64,000 bases of DNA from Camarhynchus parvulus (lineage: Eukaryota > Chordata > Aves > Passeriformes > Thraupidae): contig NC_044577.1 in the NCBI RefSeq assembly GCF_901933205.1, positions 5,715,321 to 5,779,320 of the forward strand. The letters are read 5' to 3'. Position numbers and translations under genes: made by a program. Numbering within the stretch: the first letter of the stretch is position 1; the number at the start of each line of letters is the position of its first letter. Shown piece by piece: positions 60,016-64,000 of the stretch. The notes beneath the pieces were generated by a model. It was not told the origin of the DNA. It saw only the letters and a list, made by a program, of their open reading frames with translations, and did no database searches.

Positions 60016-63000
60016 TTTTGTAGCTTTTTGATATCAGCATGTGCTGCTTCCCTGGTATTTCCCAGCACTGCCTTACCCTTAACTTCAGGAGCTCTTAGCT
60101 ACTCTAGCTATAAGAGGAATTGGAGAGAAAAAAGGAATCAGGGAAGGGCTGTGTGGTGAGCACTGGTGAGGATCTTTGGTGAAAGAAGTTTGCACACCCT
60201 CTTGGCTCACTGCCTTTCTGGGGAGCCTTAGCTGCTCTTACCCATGCAGGTGCTTCCTGCTTGTCTGGGACATCGTTGATTTGATTTCATGTAAGTCACC
60301 AAATACACAAATCACAGAGCTGTGTGAACTCTGTAAATGCAATTTAGTGCTTTGAGTGACATGTCCCACAAATAACAAAACAACCAGGGAAACTATTGAG
60401 TCCTGCTTCAGTTGTGGAGTGAGACATTTGTTATTAAGTAATGCAAAATAACAATGCAAATAGGATTCTCTCTGTTGTGATTGGGGTGAGCAGGAAACCT
60501 GGGTGGGTTTGGTTCTTGGAGAAGGAGCGGAGTTATGCAGAACAGTGAGTTCAGTCCCTGCTTTGCTGTGTGCCCTCCCTGCTTTCAGAGGTGGTGAGGG
60601 AATGAAAAAGAACCCAAAAATAGGGTTTGAAATGGGGAAAACCAGAATTCTGGATTATGCAGTTTGTTAGTTTGCAATTCTGCTTTGCACCATAAATCCT
60701 AGAGTTAGCATTATTTAAACTAAACTGTGGTAGAAGAAATACCTTATTTTCCTTGACCTTTCTGGAATTATTGAGATGATTTTCTTTTAAGAACATGCAG
60801 AAAGAAGGGCTATAAATATGGAAATATTCTTATGAACTAAACATATGTTTTTGAATCTAAAATAAATCAAAAATTCATTGAGCTTCTTAGTGCTTCTGTT
60901 GAAAATATCAGATTATTTTGGTCCAGACAAAAATTGAACTTAAGGAATTAAATTAAATACGCATCTATAAAGTGCCAGATGTTCTATTCATGTATTTTCC
61001 TTAAGATATGCATCAAAATTGCAAGTGGATCAGAAGACAGTTGTTATACTAAATTCTAAGTCAATAAACAGATGTGAAGGGGTTTAAAAAATGTTGGTTT
61101 TTTGCCTCTTTGTGGACCAAAATTGAAATGATGAAAATGCAAAGTAGTCCCAGACATTTTTATGCGCTCCTGCAGTTGCAGTATTTCTGATTTTTACAAA
61201 ATAATAAATGACAATGAAGATCTTTTTGTATAGCAAAGGAAATTTATGAATTGCAGAGAATACGGGAAAGAACTTTTAATGTAAATACTGCAATACTAGT
61301 ATGCTGTTTATGGCCATCTATATATCTCTTTATACATTTTTATGACATTTACTATTCTGCATTTTTTTATCAAGCCTTTTTGTTTGCTTGTGGAAAAATG
61401 AATGCAGATTCTTCAAGTTTGAAAGATTTTTTTTCTTCTTTCCACAAATAGCTTTATCTTCTTCTATTCTAAGAAATACTGCCTAGAAGAGTCTTGTGTT
61501 ATTGTGCTATACAGATAGAACATGGGATAGGAAGTAAAGAAGATATGGAACAAAACTTTTAAAGCCAGTTTGTAAAATAAGCCTCAAAGGATTTGTAAAC
61601 CTTTTTACACATTATTTGCTCGGAAGTATCTGTTTTGGATTATTTTCATCATTTTAGAGTCTTATCAGTGAAATCCCAGTCCTGATGTAACTTCTTGGAG
61701 CACTTAGACTGTCATAATTCTGTAAGTTTACAGAACATTTCCTCCCCAGTGCCAGTCTAAGCACCATGGAGAGCATTTGGCATCATCATGGTTTTCTGGA
61801 TGTAAAAAAAGGGCTCACTGATTTATGTGATAAAGCCACTTTGGTTGTTGTATCAATTCATAACTGTTCAAAAGTTCAACCTGCAGCTGATATAATGAGA
61901 AATTAACAGATATACAATCTATAATCCCGCTGCATTTGCACTTATTAAAGGTCTGTAAGTTGTAGATGATGCATCTGCCCCTAGCAATCAGTGTGTGGCA
62001 AGGGATATCCCAGAGCTGCTGGTAGAGATTCTGAAAGCAGCTGAGAGGAAAGCTCTCCTCCCAACTGCAAAGTCTCTCCAGCCTCCTGGCAATAAGGATT
62101 AGAAAAATAAATCAGGAAATAAAGTACAACTTGAAAACCAACACTAAGAAAGCAGAAGAGGTATCATACAAACAAACTTTGCAAACCTACAGAGTCCTTG
62201 GTCTCTGGTTATTAATAAGGAGCTCTGGAGGTTAATTTACTTTCTCAGTGGTAGTTTTATGTGTTTTCCTACATACACAAGCTCTGTCCTCTTTCCTCTC
62301 ATTTTGATGGTCTGAACCACAGCGACAAATCCTTTTTATTCAAGAGTTCAATACTGTTAAATTCCATGAAAATGCCTGCAGAGCCTTTCCTTGGCTAAGT
62401 TCCAAGAAAGACTTTTTATTCCTTTTAGTAGCCTGAGGACAGGACCCACCTAACTTAGTTAATTGGGAGAGCCCCCAACAAGCCACCATTACATGGCCTG
62501 TTTTGAGGAGTGGTTCCTGAGTTTCATTTTGTTGTGGTGTGTTAAGGAAAGGTTCGCTATCAAAATGATTGGCAGAAACTGATAATAAAAAAAATCAATA
62601 TTTTTTTCCACTCTAGCGAAATCCTATGAAGAGGAGTCTTGATCTACCTCACCTCAAGCACCTCAGGTTGTAGTAGGTACCCAAACTCATCACTTCTGAT
62701 GTAAGAGTGGAAGGGAATTAAATATCTGTAACAACACAGATGACAACTTCTAGCTGTGTGAGAGGAATTTCCAAGTAGGTTCTCCTTGATCACTTTCACA
62801 AGACTTAAAGGAATATTGTCCCACAAGATTAAAATACAATGGGGTGGGTGTAATGGTGGTGGTGGGTAACTAAACCCAACCCCCAAAACACATGTGATTA
62901 AACAACTCTAGCCAATAAATTATTGGACAATTTAAACAAAATGGGAACTGCTAAGAGAAGCTAATTAAATGCAGTGGGGGTAAAGATGGTTAGCTTTAAA

Positions 63001-64000
63001 AAAACGTGGTTGTGTAGGTCAAATTGTTGTCTTTCATTTTTACCTCTGAGCTTCCAAAAAAAGGATGTCTTGCTGTGGGATACATCAGAGGTAGATATTG
63101 CTGTGTCAACCATGACTTGACATCATAAATATCAAAATAATCCCATGTAAAATCAGCTCTTTGGGCAGTTTCAGACCTGAGACACCATGGGGTTTACTCT
63201 AATAAAAGGATGTGTGGTTGTTCCTTTTTAAGGTAAAGTTAGTTCACATTTAGCTGTTTGACAAAGGTAAATGGAATACAGGCCCTGAAAAGCACCAGGT
63301 TTACTGTTATAGGATACTTTTCTGGTCATCTTGTGCTACATAAATGTGAGAAGAAGAGATTACTCCCCATGTATAGTCTCAGTTTTGTGGTGTTTACAGT
63401 CTGTAGAACCTCAGGGCATCATTCTGCTCTGTCTCTCCATACCCAGTCTCACATGCTTTGAGAGGGTAGAAGGAGAATTTTAACATTACTCTTTCTAGAC
63501 AGATTTTATCCCAGCCAATAGTGGAATGAAAATTCAAGACCTCTCCAAAAGTACTAAAGAAGGTGGGGCACTAAGATCAAAGTCTTTTTTTCTCTGTCTT
63601 GGAAAGAGAAAAATAAGACAAACAGTAAGTGTTAATCCTCTCTGTTTGCATATTCCCTCATTCTCAGTAAAGGTAATAAAACCATAAAAGCTTAAAAATG
63701 GAGCCCAGCTCTTTAAATTTATCCTTCTCTAGTGGCTCCTTACTTCTAATTTCCATGTTTTGAACTTGCTTAATTAAATCCTGGGCAGGTTATGTTATTA
63801 CACGTAGCCATCATAGATTGTTAGCTAAATGATACTGTAATTTATACATCCTGGGCTGTTTAGGGACATGGATGGGAAATTAGAACAAAATATGGCTACA
63901 CAGCTTTTATTTGTATGCAAATTTCTGCTATTCTGCATGCAAACACTAGAATACCTAACCAGACCAATAATAAAAAATAATTAATGTCAAAGTTATAGCA
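60016..64000. other. Unique AT-rich noncoding sequence
   Basis: No gene, transposon or RNA gene is recognised. The interval is AT-rich with frequent stop codons. A minus-strand frame at 62644-62886 and others are short and without family content. The window ends in AT-rich sequence with no sign of a gene boundary. Confidence 0.6.

Overview
This is a vertebrate, almost certainly avian, nuclear window. The base composition is AT-rich and CpG-poor, and there is no long uninterrupted gene. The only recognisable interspersed elements are 5'-truncated CR1 retroposons, whose 3' ends carry the typical bird CR1 wording (GGAAGGTGTCCCTGCCCATG, then TTCCAACCCAAACCATTCT), and one retroviral solo LTR. There are no Alu, B1 or L1-type elements. 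The CR1 subfamilies and the LTR style fit a songbird, but that level is inference.

Layout. 1-6.5 kb: unique AT-rich sequence. 6.56-6.86 kb: first CR1. 6.9-33.6 kb: mostly unique sequence, with a small GC-rich and CpG-holding patch at 11.1-11.5 kb, two adjacent perfect hairpins at 21.64-21.72 kb, a purine-rich G-quadruplex-prone tract at 25.9-26.2 kb, and a CpG-retaining segment at 32.9-33.05 kb. 33.6-34.5 kb: two CR1 copies of different subfamilies head to tail. 37.7-38.0 kb: a CR1 with an internal fold-back. 38-48.6 kb: unique AT-rich sequence. 48.6-49.1 kb: an extremely AT-rich, palindrome-rich simple-repeat block. 49.3-49.6 kb: another CR1. 50.84-50.94 kb: the best candidate protein-coding exon of the window, plus strand. 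55.3-55.4 kb: a 43-bp tandem repeat. 55.9-56.2 kb: another CR1. 59.1-59.3 kb: a 62-bp tandem repeat. 59.56-60.02 kb: a minus-strand CR1 split by a solo LTR with a target-site duplication. 60-64 kb: unique AT-rich sequence.

Genes. No gene can be named. The window reads as intronic or intergenic DNA. Several short segments have good splice signals and open frames. The one at 50836-50939 has the most protein-like translation, and three upstream candidates join to it in a compatible reading frame. Pseudo-exons are common in vertebrate introns, so all of these are hypotheses. The many short ORFs, including the longest (209 codons, minus strand, 52.2-52.8 kb), are within or near what chance gives in a sequence this size, or are antisense readings of CR1. 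I found no tRNA, rRNA, CRISPR or operon-like structure, and no convincing evidence of an undescribed system.
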